The notes: generated by a model from the sequence alone, not told the origin. 30,114 nucleotides of DNA from a virus (IMGVR_UViG_3300008448_000421:1-30114); one strand, 5' to 3'. Positions 11,101 to 18,483 are shown, counted from the first letter of the stretch. Numbers and translations are program-made.

Positions 11101-11503
11101 TAGGACTGCTTACGGGGATAAACAGCTTTCTGCGAAAGACATTCCGATTATTAAAGGCTTCATTGGAACGGAAGCTAATATGGACCGGAAGAGGTTTGAT
11201 GAGTTCTCGGAGCAAATCAAGAAGTACGAGAAGTCTATTAACACCTTTAAGAAACGAGACACACCTGAGTCATACGATCTGTATAAAGAACGTAACCCTA
11301 CCCATGAAGCTGCGGTGAGGCGTTACAATCAGATGGTTAAAAGCCGTCTTGATCCGCTTCGTGCTGAAGCCAACAAGATTGATTCACCTAAGTACGGGCT
11401 GAGCGCCGAAGAGCGTAAAGAAAGAAAAAAGGAAAACAGGCTCCGACAGAATCAGGCCATGCGGGACATCATGTCATCGGTGCAGTACACCCTTGCGGAT
11501 TAA
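5132..11503 (+). CDS. giant polyvalent/ejection-type protein with zincin motif and LPD38-like region, 2123 aa
   Basis: The largest gene of the window. The N-terminus carries LPDGSYVTIPDDM (6-18), a short module common at the start of phage internal proteins. An Ala/Gly-rich helical region follows (about 150-360), then a small domain with GKWYPIFGIGEDGW (about 561-574), then an acidic Pro/Glu/Val low-complexity linker (about 680-745). A metallopeptidase-like motif HEAVH lies at 997-1001, with candidate third ligands E1047 or E1051. The region from about 1580 on (MTRYNPAWW at 1583, then a long helical part) resembles LPD38, a domain of phage and conjugative-element polyvalent proteins delivered into the recipient cell. 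A hydrophobic segment at about 1786-1805 could insert in a membrane. It probably enters the cell with the DNA. Domain assignment is by pattern recognition only. The start has only a weak ribosome site. Confidence 0.8.
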   Translation: MSRYFTLPDGSYVTIPDDMDVETARKLAIGRFAGSHGIPAELKSEGTRAGASLTSGIASTLSVVPQLYGLATGDFKNAPLAGTVESLKKKAEEIRTPESAYQRAVIDKAVDAAGKRGILPQVGEVFKQYGSNPSIFIEKLGELAPDVAAALLTGGTTAYATFIGKLGLGAVGKQAAKEGAEAAAEAAARTAAAKASAQKVGTNVALGQGAIQEGASSGKETYDEVFKNEFTKLVKAGVPEDEAKAQAQETALTRARAVAGATAAVTFGASKALPGIEKTIFGGAPAGRVKSATTTGLGEAAGETAGAVTGQVGQNIAAEAPLSRNVGRTIGESTALGGGAGAVTGAVFPGKAGPAATGLEAEVNRIIPQGVAPEEGVDETAARPTIQPRPAPKPGETLAKTGLITPEEGAEVDRVTAIKDFLDKAEQDAGVGGPSAPLNGGDQSSVAMAGGPTGVPGASAVETPTSAGMAQPISDVAVSPTGEGTKFGSLNAFSIPVLRPRRGADGGVAKDESGNAIWGETGSPVVNYYDRYITVVDVNGQRVPFYLSSGQAGKKGVEAGKWYPIFGIGEDGWINKGSEQQIASYYGVPEFKEAAQELDRTLGDMRGRSDVPIVNEEYAQTLNFINEGLTPSTRADSANGAMGARSLIDKIIAARAPEQQASDAFAQAFEGRGVIQEQPAAKVEEAPEVKTEAPVEPAPEVKTEEAPVVEEKAPVAEEKVESAPEVETEAPAEPTPTKPKRETKAQRVEREQRESDEALKTFAIPRSAPSAGSQQVAKSARGVNLNQVPELDLDYYRATRKLNDVMSKPGSQRTVEEQAIHAYAAGVQKANPKATIKDVFRYLAYELAEPSSVGAKQRRLSESARVYVEKALGRDATKKLDAAVGKVKENVAAADEAAGRLTSDAGLESRRGEEREAKPETELNLQEMLKGVSESYEGTRSGGKAVRGAIAELLSGIGAPPRVVFGKVEDGRAGKFDPKTNTITLNKDKVTEDVLLHEAVHAYIDHAIDNPSKLNANQKRALGELKSLHKLAVDRFGADFDIGPLKEFAAEVMSNPELQAQMRQVKVPTKPFTFLGSFARTVAKLLNIPIAEQNSLFLRSVSEIESLLSAPTAKVKGKEVSYAPEKKARTFRIAGKDIEIGRPVREPKKLSKRQEGLQKKKAKLEADRQASLNNVINLTEGKADAVIRALADSRRMVVVLERKLGDMGKLVFDTASDAFNAVDSALTASAGRTNFLVMDKVKPLQDLQYKIVDAIAKREGSDVKQVFDSLNSYFTVLHEPERRLDKFIRTVSLEPHNEVRRYNIREELSKDNKLSVKEARKLYDEWVELVRDDRVAQEKDISSDEFSVTGMKDKNGEDGRLSSEEAANILGQFKDRFKEDPELAKLYKLAEKTQQELNKVTIDLNRKANYGSQGLQNLINARGWKHYVPFRGAPESEKSDEASNYYDVTNVSGEMAQVEKATQGRISAPENVLLRSFAESVKAASRVPQGNVTKAVYNLVKNGQVEGSIKTVSYQDRVLKDANPPREDNVIYHYADNGNLHAIEIKNLELAKSIRGTYSKLHPLADAALNAASTATRVQGSFMTRYNPAWWAGGFVMDVLTNTFTISSNYGATAAAKYMGQVVHDIVATKGFAKAARFNYLYNTGRIEEIRKLAKPGSWYADALDYADQGGKIAFGSGFSSKSQLQQLESRLSKNPIIVTGRAVDDVIGIVTDSLEMASRVAAYRVFRQQGLPPSKAAVESKELANFERAGDYGRVLGAAFTFYRPSATGAVKAIDSIAHGKYGKQTAGFALAMGMGLYFITKSIADDDEEGRNRVENDDGDRSVRRLRIFLPGMENPIQIPWSYGIGGLAASGFQMAKGLFGSQSFGDTANNIQKILRESFLPLPASQIDPRKHFGAFVYDTITPSVIRPFGQAVFNVDSLDRPIFKEGPSRYAEAFATGKDIPDWIEDFTKHLYRNHNIDVSPRLVHHMLSNYVSGISGIASDLDGLSRTAYGDKQLSAKDIPIIKGFIGTEANMDRKRFDEFSEQIKKYEKSINTFKKRDTPESYDLYKERNPTHEAAVRRYNQMVKSRLDPLRAEANKIDSPKYGLSAEERKERKKENRLRQNQAMRDIMSSVQYTLAD

Positions 11504-11712
11504 CGGCCTTGGGCTTTTAGCACCTTCTGCTCGTACTCATAGTCCGCAGCGCAGTCTGACCCACAGAACAGCTTGTCGCCTTTAACCTCTTCGCTGCAAT
11601 AGTGACAGCTTCCGCACCGGTCTAGTCTCGCTCCGCGACCAATCGCTTTTGCTTGGTGTTCAATAAGCTCGCGTAGATTTTCTTCTACGCGCTCCAGCAT
11701 CTTTTCATTCAT
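11500..11712 (-). CDS. small zinc-finger protein, 70 aa
   Basis: A short protein with an N-terminal helix (1-28) and a C-terminal Cys cluster: C33, C36, C39, C50 and C54. The last four fit CxxC-x10-CxxxC, a treble-clef-like zinc site. It may be a small DNA- or protein-binding factor. The ATG overlaps the end of the upstream gene by 8 bases (ATGAATGA), so translation is probably coupled. Its stop overlaps the stop of the giant late gene on the other strand, so the two operons converge with no spacer. Function unknown. Confidence 0.75.
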   Translation of the reverse strand: MNEKMLERVEENLRELIEHQAKAIGRGARLDRCGSCHYCSEEVKGDKLFCGSDCAADYEYEQKVLKAQGR

Positions 11713-11923
11713 CGTCGTTACTCTTTACTGACCAGCACCGGACTACGAGGATACCCTCTTCTACCCGCGTCCTGACAAGCACATCAAGGCCGTAATTCTT
11801 AGCGGCTTTCTTTATTGCTTGTTTCATATAGTCCGGATTATTGGTCGGTATACAAAAAGAATCCCCCGGTTCCATTCCCATGAATGGGAATGCCCATTCA
11901 GGCTCCGCAAACATTATAGCCAC
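11705..11923 (-). CDS. hypothetical protein, 72 aa
   Basis: A small soluble protein with no domain I recognise. It contains an aromatic N-terminus (AEPEWAFPFMG) and a C-terminal beta-alpha-like part (LDVLVRTRVEEGILVVRCW). The GTG at 11923 follows the TGA of the primase gene directly. An internal ATG at 11914 is the alternative start. A GGAG sits only 3 bases before the GTG and 12 before the ATG, so neither is ideal. It overlaps the zinc-finger gene downstream by 8 bases and is clearly part of the primase operon. Confidence 0.6.
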   Translation of the reverse strand: MAIMFAEPEWAFPFMGMEPGDSFCIPTNNPDYMKQAIKKAAKNYGLDVLVRTRVEEGILVVRCWSVKSNDDE

Positions 11924-14839
11924 TCACTCCGTATCATCGTTAACACTATTTATATCTACTTTGATATTGAATGTATAGGCGGTCACAGGAGTCTGAGGGG
12001 CGCTACCCCATGCACGGGCAATGCGTACTTTTTTCGGTGGCCCTAGCATGGTATTGCTGGCGAGCAGGGACTCTTCAAACCTCTTCGAACTAAACTTCTT
12101 TTCTTTAAGATAATCAAGCAGCGCCGACTGAATAACATACAGACGATCTGCATCAGGCTCCACCCGCATTACTAGCCCCTTGAAACTTAGCGGAATACGA
12201 GCCGGAATATAACTCGGGGTCTTCCTCAGGTCTGCGGTCGAATCCACAACCAGCATGTTGCTTGTATTGCTGTAGATAAATGCCTGAAGAATATCGGAGG
12301 CTTCCCCGATCTTGCCCGCGTTCTCAAGCTCAATAGCCCGAAGTTTCTTAAGCAGATACCGGTACGTATGCTCAATGTCGTAGTCATGCAGGCCGAGCAT
12401 TTTTGATATCTCTGAACCTGTTAACCATGTCCCCACCCAGTTAACCCAATAGCGGTGCTTGGATTGAGCATCGAAGTCCTTACTAAACCGGCGGCAGTTT
12501 TCTTCGATACGCTTTTTAATAGCCTCGACATTACAGACTACATACTTAATAAAAGTTATTCCAGCATGTCCGCAATTGGCGTTGAGGGGTTCAAGATGTT
12601 CCCTAGCCCAATCGGTACTCATGGTCGGAGGCATGTGAAACTCTATCTGAATACAGCGGGCGAACTCACCTTCAGGATCAGCCCGGTGACTCTTAAGCTT
12701 CTGATAGAAATCTTCGTTCGTACTCATCATGCTGTGCGTATGGAAGATGGGCAGATCCTCCCTCTCCGTATTACTCGACGCATTCATGCGTACTTTGTTC
12801 GACCCAAGAGAGCCGGCATAGATAAAATTAGAAAGCGCCTCAGGCATGATGTTCGTTTGTTCGTCACTGCCATAAGGCAGGGAGTTGAGTACCGACATCC
12901 TCTGAATACGGGCGTTCTCTGTAGTCGATGTAACCAACTGCTCAGTGGGATCACCCCAAATTGACAGTGCGCCTTTGATGGAGATAGTCTTTCCAGTACC
13001 GGCAAGCTCGCCGTATGCAACTAGGGTGATGCCGTGAATATTGGCTAGCCGCATCAGCGGGCTGTTAAATCCTGACAATGCGAATATCGCGTGGTTCTCA
13101 AACCCCGGCTTTGAAAACTGATTAAAAGCTTTCTTCCAAGTTTTAAAATCGCCACTGGGGTGAAAGTATTTAGCGATCTTCCTAGTGCTATCGGATGGTG
13201 GGCAGGGGCGTTCTGTCCCGTCCCTAAAGTATTCTGTATTTCCCAAAGCAAAAGACTCGCCGTCTTCTGACCAGCCCAATTGGTCACGTAGCACACTAAG
13301 TCTCTTGACGGACTGCAAGTACGCAGCCCATTTGTTCGTGTAAGACATAAGATGTTCCCAGTAATTCTTGTTAGCGACCACCACACCTTTGGATGACATA
13401 GCCTCTTTGAATCTTTCGGCGGCATTGGTCACACTCAACGGAACATAGAACTCTCTTACAGGGTCCAGCGGCAGGTGGATGTTAAGGGCTATGTTCTCAC
13501 CGGAATGTTTAGAGTACAGCCGGTCATAGATTTCAATGTCGTATGGATAGACTAAGTAAGGCTCCGCTGCTATCTTTTTCTTAGTAGCTTTATCGTACTC
13601 AGGAGGGGGCTGGAAGAAGATGCCGCCATTAGGCCCACGGACAAACGGGTAAAGCTCGGGAGGAAACGCTTCGCGTTCTTTGACTACCTGCCCCTGCTCA
13701 TCTACTACCGGCTGCGGTTCCTTAAGCTGCCGTCCTAACTCTATAGGACTAGAAAACCGACCCTTGTGGATACAGCCCTCACACTTACCCGCGTCGATGC
13801 TTTCGAAGGTTTCGCACCGGTAGGGGCCTCTAGTGGCATGGGCTTTCCGTTCTGTTTCGTCGTAGTCATACTCAGGATGATTCTTACTGATAAGGTGAAT
13901 TGCTTTACTGCGGTCATCACACACCTGCGCGATTGACAGCACCGCCCGCCACCTCGGCTCATCCATCGTGGCTTGGTTAGCCACAATGTGATTTATCTGA
14001 GCGCAGCCCTCATCCTTAAGCATGAGGATCTTACGGAATTTAGTTTCGTAGTTTTCGTATTTCGCCCGGACATATTCCTGAAGCTCCTCATCATCTTCCT
14101 GTACCCGGATGTATCCGGTGAAGTCGAAAGCGGGCTTGCTGACACCAGCCTTTTCAGCGGCGTCAAGAATCTTTTGCTTAATTTCCTCGTAGTTAAACGT
14201 CTTGATTGGGGTCAGTAGTTTGGTGCGGCGCGGCGTACCATCTTCTGTATTCCAGTTATTAGTATCAGGGCAGCGCATGATGCGGGCAGCGTCAGCGACC
14301 ACCGTCGGGTCATTAGTAAACTCAAGTTTGGAACACAGATCCTTAAACACCGAAGCCGTGCTTATCCACTCAGCCTTGTCGATATCGCGATCAAGCGGCC
14401 AATAGGGGTGGATACCGTTACCTGAATCTACAAGTACGGGTTTGGGTAGATTGGTTTTGCTTACGAAGTCTTTGAGTGCAAGCAGCGCCGCTTGCTTATC
14501 TGCGTAGGACTTGTCGTCCCCTTTGCAGTCTAGGTCAAGATAGAAGGCACGGAAATACAGGCAGTTATCTGCGGCCCGACTGTCTACTTCTTTACCGGCG
14601 TAATTAGTTTTCTTCTTGTCGCCAAACCCACCAACAGCATAATAAGTATTGTAGTTGTTTCTTTCTTTACTACCGTCGATGGCGGCAAGTAGTTCCTCAG
14701 CGTCCTTGACCTTCCTCTGCCTAGTTATCCCCCTCCCGTTGGCTTTTTCTATTGTTACTACAAAATAGTCCCCTACCGTTGGCAGCACCGCCTGATAGAA
14801 CTCGCGCACCTCTAGCTCCGAAAAAAGGGGAGGACACAT
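11924..14839 (-). CDS. AEP-type primase-DUF927-like ATPase/helicase, 971 aa
   Basis: Probable replicative primase-helicase. The N-terminal half looks like an archaeo-eukaryotic primase core: YLDLD supplies the metal-binding D102/D104, SGNGIH (139-144) is the conserved S-x-G-x-H-like motif, and ADAARIMRCPDT (D183, R186) is the third element, as in RepB/PrimPol-type primases. A small Cys cluster (C342, C353, C356, with H358) is a likely zinc site. The C-terminal part carries a P-loop GELAGTGKT (610-618), SIWG and SDEQ (D659/E660), the pattern of DUF927 ATPases. I chose the ATG at 14839 because GGGAGG lies 8 bases upstream; a TTG 21 bases earlier overlaps that site. It is transcribed after the SSB-like and XRE-like genes. 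Confidence 0.8.
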   Translation of the reverse strand: MCPPLFSELEVREFYQAVLPTVGDYFVVTIEKANGRGITRQRKVKDAEELLAAIDGSKERNNYNTYYAVGGFGDKKKTNYAGKEVDSRAADNCLYFRAFYLDLDCKGDDKSYADKQAALLALKDFVSKTNLPKPVLVDSGNGIHPYWPLDRDIDKAEWISTASVFKDLCSKLEFTNDPTVVADAARIMRCPDTNNWNTEDGTPRRTKLLTPIKTFNYEEIKQKILDAAEKAGVSKPAFDFTGYIRVQEDDEELQEYVRAKYENYETKFRKILMLKDEGCAQINHIVANQATMDEPRWRAVLSIAQVCDDRSKAIHLISKNHPEYDYDETERKAHATRGPYRCETFESIDAGKCEGCIHKGRFSSPIELGRQLKEPQPVVDEQGQVVKEREAFPPELYPFVRGPNGGIFFQPPPEYDKATKKKIAAEPYLVYPYDIEIYDRLYSKHSGENIALNIHLPLDPVREFYVPLSVTNAAERFKEAMSSKGVVVANKNYWEHLMSYTNKWAAYLQSVKRLSVLRDQLGWSEDGESFALGNTEYFRDGTERPCPPSDSTRKIAKYFHPSGDFKTWKKAFNQFSKPGFENHAIFALSGFNSPLMRLANIHGITLVAYGELAGTGKTISIKGALSIWGDPTEQLVTSTTENARIQRMSVLNSLPYGSDEQTNIMPEALSNFIYAGSLGSNKVRMNASSNTEREDLPIFHTHSMMSTNEDFYQKLKSHRADPEGEFARCIQIEFHMPPTMSTDWAREHLEPLNANCGHAGITFIKYVVCNVEAIKKRIEENCRRFSKDFDAQSKHRYWVNWVGTWLTGSEISKMLGLHDYDIEHTYRYLLKKLRAIELENAGKIGEASDILQAFIYSNTSNMLVVDSTADLRKTPSYIPARIPLSFKGLVMRVEPDADRLYVIQSALLDYLKEKKFSSKRFEESLLASNTMLGPPKKVRIARAWGSAPQTPVTAYTFNIKVDINSVNDDTE

Positions 14840-14889
14840 TTCTGCGCCCTCCCGTACCAATCACATGGCTGGATTGCCACTCTACATTG

Positions 14890-15303
14890 TTAGTCCTTGC
14901 CCAACAACCACCGCTCTAGCTCGGGGTTGGATATCTTCAAGATATCCATCTTCTCAGTCAGAGTCTTTTCAAAAAAATCCGACGAACTAAAAAACGACTC
15001 ATACGACTGCCGTGCTTCTTTAGAAGTCTTGGGCAGGATACCCTTCGCAAGATCCTCTTTGAAAGCCATAGTCAAAAGCAGAACGTCCACAGCGTTAGAG
15101 CGACCGATCCGCTTACCGTTAAGCCACCCATGCACAGATGCCCTAGTCACGCCCAAGATATTGGACAGACTGCCCGGTGACACGTTTGCCTTCAGTACGG
15201 TCTTAGCAAGATCGACATTGATCTGACCCCGAAAGGTTTCCGCAACGTCGGGGAGGGCTTCGATCCGAGCCTTGGTCTTGTTAGCAAAAGTAGCGTTCTT
15301 CAT
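14890..15303 (-). CDS. XRE-like helix-turn-helix protein, 137 aa
   Basis: A likely DNA-binding regulator. Residues 41-62 (VSPGSLSNILGVTRASVHGW) read as a Cro/CI-like helix-turn-helix, followed by LNGKRI, typical of the wing side of XRE domains. The C-terminal half is helical and could dimerise. The start codon overlaps the stop of the SSB-like gene as ATGA, so the two are translationally coupled. The stop is 50 bases before the primase start. It is a candidate for binding operators in this genome, including the palindromes at the right end, but nothing in the sequence shows its target. Confidence 0.7.
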   Translation of the reverse strand: MKNATFANKTKARIEALPDVAETFRGQINVDLAKTVLKANVSPGSLSNILGVTRASVHGWLNGKRIGRSNAVDVLLLTMAFKEDLAKGILPKTSKEARQSYESFFSSSDFFEKTLTEKMDILKISNPELERWLLGKD

Positions 15304-16178
15304 TCTTCGTCATCCCAGTTGTCCAGCACATCTTCAACGCTATCCCCTTTCGGTGCCGGTACGGGGGCGGCGGGCTTCGACGGCTTCTTAACAGGAGCGT
15401 CTTCCACATCTTCTTCTTTAGAATAGAAGAGCGAACCTTGCTTAGGTGCAGCGGGAACTTTATCCGTCTGCGCGACACTCATACGAATCGCTGCCAGCGC
15501 GGCGGGATCCTCACCACGGGCCTTGATGATTTCGTGTTCACCTTCCTCAAGCGGCTTCACTGCGCGGAAGAGAAGTTTCTGTCCAGTAGCCTGCGTATCG
15601 AACCGGACTTCAGTAACTGCGGCACCCAGCGGGATGTTGTGGGCTTTAAGCAACTGAACGTAGGCTTCGAACGGCAGCTTGTTGGGTTCACCAGCACCGA
15701 AAATAGAAGTAGCCGGGATCACAAACTGATAAATATCCCCTTGCAGATCGTCTGCCAGTACCACTGCCATCCGGCGGCTAAACCGGCAAGCGCGACCTTC
15801 GCCGTTGCCCGAACCCTTGATGTTCTGAGGACAGTTAGCACAGGTTGACGACTGCTTGTTAGCTACACCTTCGTCGGGTTTGGTGCCGTCCGTAGACCAG
15901 CAGGACGGGGCAAGCTTTTCGCCTTCACGGTACGACTCAGCGTAGAAAGTACGGCTAGGCTTGTGCGCTGCGCGAACCACCACAACGTCAAGCGACCGAC
16001 CTTCTTTGGTGGCGATCTCTTTGCCACCGACAACCATACGGAACACACCACCACGGATACTGATCCGCTTAAAGCTACTACCGCCGCCAGCAATGGCGAG
16101 GGTATCCGCATCCAACTCAATGTTCTTGAGATAGGCGGGGAGGTTGCCGCTATTTTTAAACAGAGTAATTTCGCTCAT
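15300..16178 (-). CDS. zinc-ribbon protein with acidic tail, probable ssDNA-binding protein, 292 aa
   Basis: A probable single-stranded DNA-binding or replication accessory protein. A Cys cluster C93, C113, C116, C131 within a basic, glycine-rich loop suggests a zinc site. The body between 135 and 215 is rich in beta-strand patterns, which fits an OB-like fold. The last residues (VEDVLDNWDDEE) form an acidic tail preceded by a Pro/Lys/Ala linker, as in bacterial and phage SSBs, where the tail recruits partners. AAGGAATAATA directly precedes the ATG. It sits between small genes and the primase operon in the segment driven by the strong promoter at 16864-16892, as expected for a protein needed early and in quantity. 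The SSB role is inference from architecture and context. Confidence 0.6.
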   Translation of the reverse strand: MSEITLFKNSGNLPAYLKNIELDADTLAIAGGGSSFKRISIRGGVFRMVVGGKEIATKEGRSLDVVVVRAAHKPSRTFYAESYREGEKLAPSCWSTDGTKPDEGVANKQSSTCANCPQNIKGSGNGEGRACRFSRRMAVVLADDLQGDIYQFVIPATSIFGAGEPNKLPFEAYVQLLKAHNIPLGAAVTEVRFDTQATGQKLLFRAVKPLEEGEHEIIKARGEDPAALAAIRMSVAQTDKVPAAPKQGSLFYSKEEDVEDAPVKKPSKPAAPVPAPKGDSVEDVLDNWDDEE

Positions 16179-16180
16179 TA

Positions 16181-16429
16181 TTATTCCTTGGGTTGTTTCT
16201 GTGCGAAAGCGTTTTTTGCAGCCGTCGTCATGGCTTCAGTGAATTCGGAAAATTCTTCAAGATTATTAAACCAAAGATATCCTGCCACTGAAGTCAAAGT
16301 TAAATCTCCCCCGTCGTCATTATATTCAAAAGAGAACGCCTTAAATTTTTCGCCACCTGTGTCAGAAACTTTGACTGCAAATGTGTCCGGTTCTACAGAG
16401 AAAGACAACTTGTATTCACTGATACTCAT
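16181..16429 (-). CDS. hypothetical protein, 82 aa
   Basis: A small acidic protein, mainly beta-strand by pattern in its first half (YKLSFSVEPDTFAVKV) and helical at the end. I do not recognise a family. The ATG overlaps the TGA of the upstream gene (ATGA), indicating coupled translation. It lies directly before the SSB-like gene, 2 bases from its ATG, within the segment served by the promoter at 16864-16892. Confidence 0.7.
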   Translation of the reverse strand: MSISEYKLSFSVEPDTFAVKVSDTGGEKFKAFSFEYNDDGGDLTLTSVAGYLWFNNLEEFSEFTEAMTTAAKNAFAQKQPKE

Positions 16430-16833
16430 TTTGCTCTCCTAACTACAACCGCATATTCATGCGACACGTTAATACCGGGGGGAATTACATCCGGGTTCTG
16501 ATCCATAAACTCCTTCATAGCTCCTTGGTGTATGCGCTTTTCAAACAATTCCAGCGCGTCGTTCTCTTTAACAAACTTACGGAACGAATCCCAATCGTTC
16601 GTCCAATACTTAGACTTAACCGTCCGCGATGCAGTACCGAACGTACTCTTAACCGAATCCAGACCGCTCTCTTTACAGAACTCAAGAATCTTGTTCTGCA
16701 CTACCATCAACTGCTTAGCCAACTTCTCATCTTCGTCTTCGAACTTCGTCTTCGCCTCAAGACGGGCGTCCCGAATCTTAAGGTAAATCTTGATGAGCCT
16801 GTCTACTGACACGCTCGCTTTTTCTTTCTCCAC
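16426..16833 (-). CDS. Gam/Gp157-like helical protein, 135 aa
   Basis: A mostly helical protein: a long charged helix pair at about 1-60, then a compact domain with YWTNDWDSF and a C-terminal PPGINVSHEYAVVVRR strand. This shape recalls phage Gam- or Gp157-like nuclease-inhibitor proteins encoded near recombination genes, but the match is weak. I place the start at GTG 16833, because GGAG lies 6 bases upstream. A longer frame from a TTG at 16878 would begin upstream of the sigma70 -10 box and so would not be in the transcript from that promoter. It is the first gene of the promoter-driven run and overlaps the next by ATGA. Confidence 0.7.
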   Translation of the reverse strand: MEKEKASVSVDRLIKIYLKIRDARLEAKTKFEDEDEKLAKQLMVVQNKILEFCKESGLDSVKSTFGTASRTVKSKYWTNDWDSFRKFVKENDALELFEKRIHQGAMKEFMDQNPDVIPPGINVSHEYAVVVRRAK

Positions 16834-16863
16834 TGTAAGCTCCGTTTGCGTTGAAGGATGTAC

Positions 16864-16892
16864 ATTGTAACCCGACAATAGGGTAGAGTCAA
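16864..16892 (-). promoter_or_regulatory. sigma70-type promoter
   Basis: On the minus strand TTGACT (16892-16887) and TACAAT (16869-16864) are separated by exactly 17 bases. Each box matches the sigma70 consensus at 5 of 6 positions. Transcription would start near 16857, giving a leader of about 24 bases that contains the GGAG site of the GTG-start gene at 16833. It should drive the Gam-like, 82-aa, SSB-like, XRE-like and primase genes. Confidence 0.85.
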
Positions 16893-16917
16893 ACCTAAGT
16901 GTTTCAGTTTTGTAGCT

Positions 16918-18483
16918 TTATACACTTCTGAGATTTCTATACATATCAGTTAGCTCCGAGTGCAGGTTCTTCTTGTCCATGAGCGCCCGGTAAATCTTGC
17001 GTTCCACTTCTGATCCCTGTATGTGATGCACGGTCATCTTGTTCTTCTGCCCCACCCGGTCGATGCGAGCGATGCACTGAAGGTAGGTTTCCAACGCAAC
17101 CACAGGCGACCAAAACACGACCGTATCCGCAGCGGTCAGGGTCACCCCATGCGAAGCCGACTGAGGCTGAATCACTAATACTTTCGGGTCAGCTTGCGTC
17201 TGAAACCGATTGAAGATATCGGTACGTTTCCCAACGGATACATCTCCGTTGATTACATCGACGCTAATTTTATTTTTAATAAGATAGTTTGCGATCACAT
17301 CAATCGTGTGCCGGTATGGCACGAACACTAGGACTTTGTTTTCTGTTTCGTTAAGGATCTCCTGTAAAGCATTTAGCCGGTTGGATACGTCGAATTCCAA
17401 TACCTCTCTATCATCAGAGTAAACAGCACCGCCCGATATCTGTAGCAACTTCTGAATCTGTACCGCCGCATTCACTGCGGACACCTCCTCACCCGATGCC
17501 TCAAAAAGCATTTGGCTTTTAAGCGTTTCGTAATATCGCTTCTGCTGCGCGGTAAGTTCAACATCCCGCATCAGGTACATGACCTCAGGCAGGTCTAGGC
17601 ACTGCGCCTTTGTAAATCGAATAGCGGGTTGCAACGCCTGATAGACTAAATCCCGCGATTGGGGTTTAGGAATCCATTTGAACTGCGTAATCTTCTGCAT
17701 GGTTATGTCCTGCCATGCGCCCTTGGTGCGAGGCACCCGAGAAGGGGAGATTAGTTTAGCTAGACCGAACGCATCGAGCGGGGTCTGTGCGGCGGGCGTT
17801 CCCGTCAACAGCCAAAGTTTTGTGTGTGGTTTGAGGACGCCCGCAATCGTGCGCCATCTCCTAGTCGATACATTCTTTAGCGCGGTGGCTTCATCACAGA
17901 CAATAAGATCAAACCCGCCATTAGCAATCTCGTCTTGGACAATCTCTACGCCGTCGTAATTGATAATTACAAACTCTGCATTGCCACTGACGATAGCTTT
18001 TCTAGTCTTAGCCTCGCCGTAGGCCACCTGCACGGTGCGGTTCATTGCCACCTTGAATAGGTCGGAGGCCCATGCGGAATTCATAATAGACAGCGGGCAT
18101 ACCACAAGAACCCGCTTGACTTTACCTATCTTCATTAGGTAGTCCGCTGCCCATATAACTGCGGAAGTCTTACCCGTCCCAGCCTCGTTGAACACGAAGC
18201 ATCTATCGTGCATGGTGAGGAAAGCGGCTGTGGCTTTTTGATGGGCGAATGGTTTGTGAAACCCTGTCCATTCGTACTTACCTTCTATAGGGGAAGGCGT
18301 CCTGCTGTAGCCTAAGTTCTTTAATACCCTTGCCTCGTCGTACCCCCAGTAAACCAACATCTCGTACATCGGCCCTTTGGGGTGATCTAGTTTTGACAGC
18401 ACCTTACTTCGCGGGATGGTGGCTACAATCTTTTCCGGGTTATGTGTCCGAATTAGAAGCCCCTTGTTATTAACTATTTTCAT
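16918..18483 (-). CDS. SNF2/SF2-type DNA helicase, 521 aa
   Basis: An ATP-dependent DNA translocase or helicase of superfamily 2, closest in pattern to the SNF2/RapA group of phages. Visible motifs are HQ (81-82) as the Q-motif region, NEAGTGKT (99-106, Walker A), DEAT (197-200, motif II), LTGTP (226-230, motif III) and QCIARIDRVGQ (469-479, motif VI), which is typical of SNF2 proteins. A shortened N-terminus and the lack of insertions fit phage versions. It likely remodels replication forks or recombination intermediates together with the Fe-S nuclease and SSB-like protein. There is no clear ribosome site before the ATG. It follows a 250-bp noncoding region with a terminator-like hairpin, so it may be separately controlled. 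Confidence 0.88.
   Translation of the reverse strand: MKIVNNKGLLIRTHNPEKIVATIPRSKVLSKLDHPKGPMYEMLVYWGYDEARVLKNLGYSRTPSPIEGKYEWTGFHKPFAHQKATAAFLTMHDRCFVFNEAGTGKTSAVIWAADYLMKIGKVKRVLVVCPLSIMNSAWASDLFKVAMNRTVQVAYGEAKTRKAIVSGNAEFVIINYDGVEIVQDEIANGGFDLIVCDEATALKNVSTRRWRTIAGVLKPHTKLWLLTGTPAAQTPLDAFGLAKLISPSRVPRTKGAWQDITMQKITQFKWIPKPQSRDLVYQALQPAIRFTKAQCLDLPEVMYLMRDVELTAQQKRYYETLKSQMLFEASGEEVSAVNAAVQIQKLLQISGGAVYSDDREVLEFDVSNRLNALQEILNETENKVLVFVPYRHTIDVIANYLIKNKISVDVINGDVSVGKRTDIFNRFQTQADPKVLVIQPQSASHGVTLTAADTVVFWSPVVALETYLQCIARIDRVGQKNKMTVHHIQGSEVERKIYRALMDKKNLHSELTDMYRNLRSV

Noticed and set aside
12455-12964. A 169-codon plus-strand frame opposite the primase gene
   Set aside because: It is antisense to the conserved ATPase region and lacks a ribosome site and any recognisable domain.
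16834-16878. Longer form of the 135-aa protein from a TTG codon
   Set aside because: The TTG lies upstream of the -10 box of the promoter and has no ribosome site.
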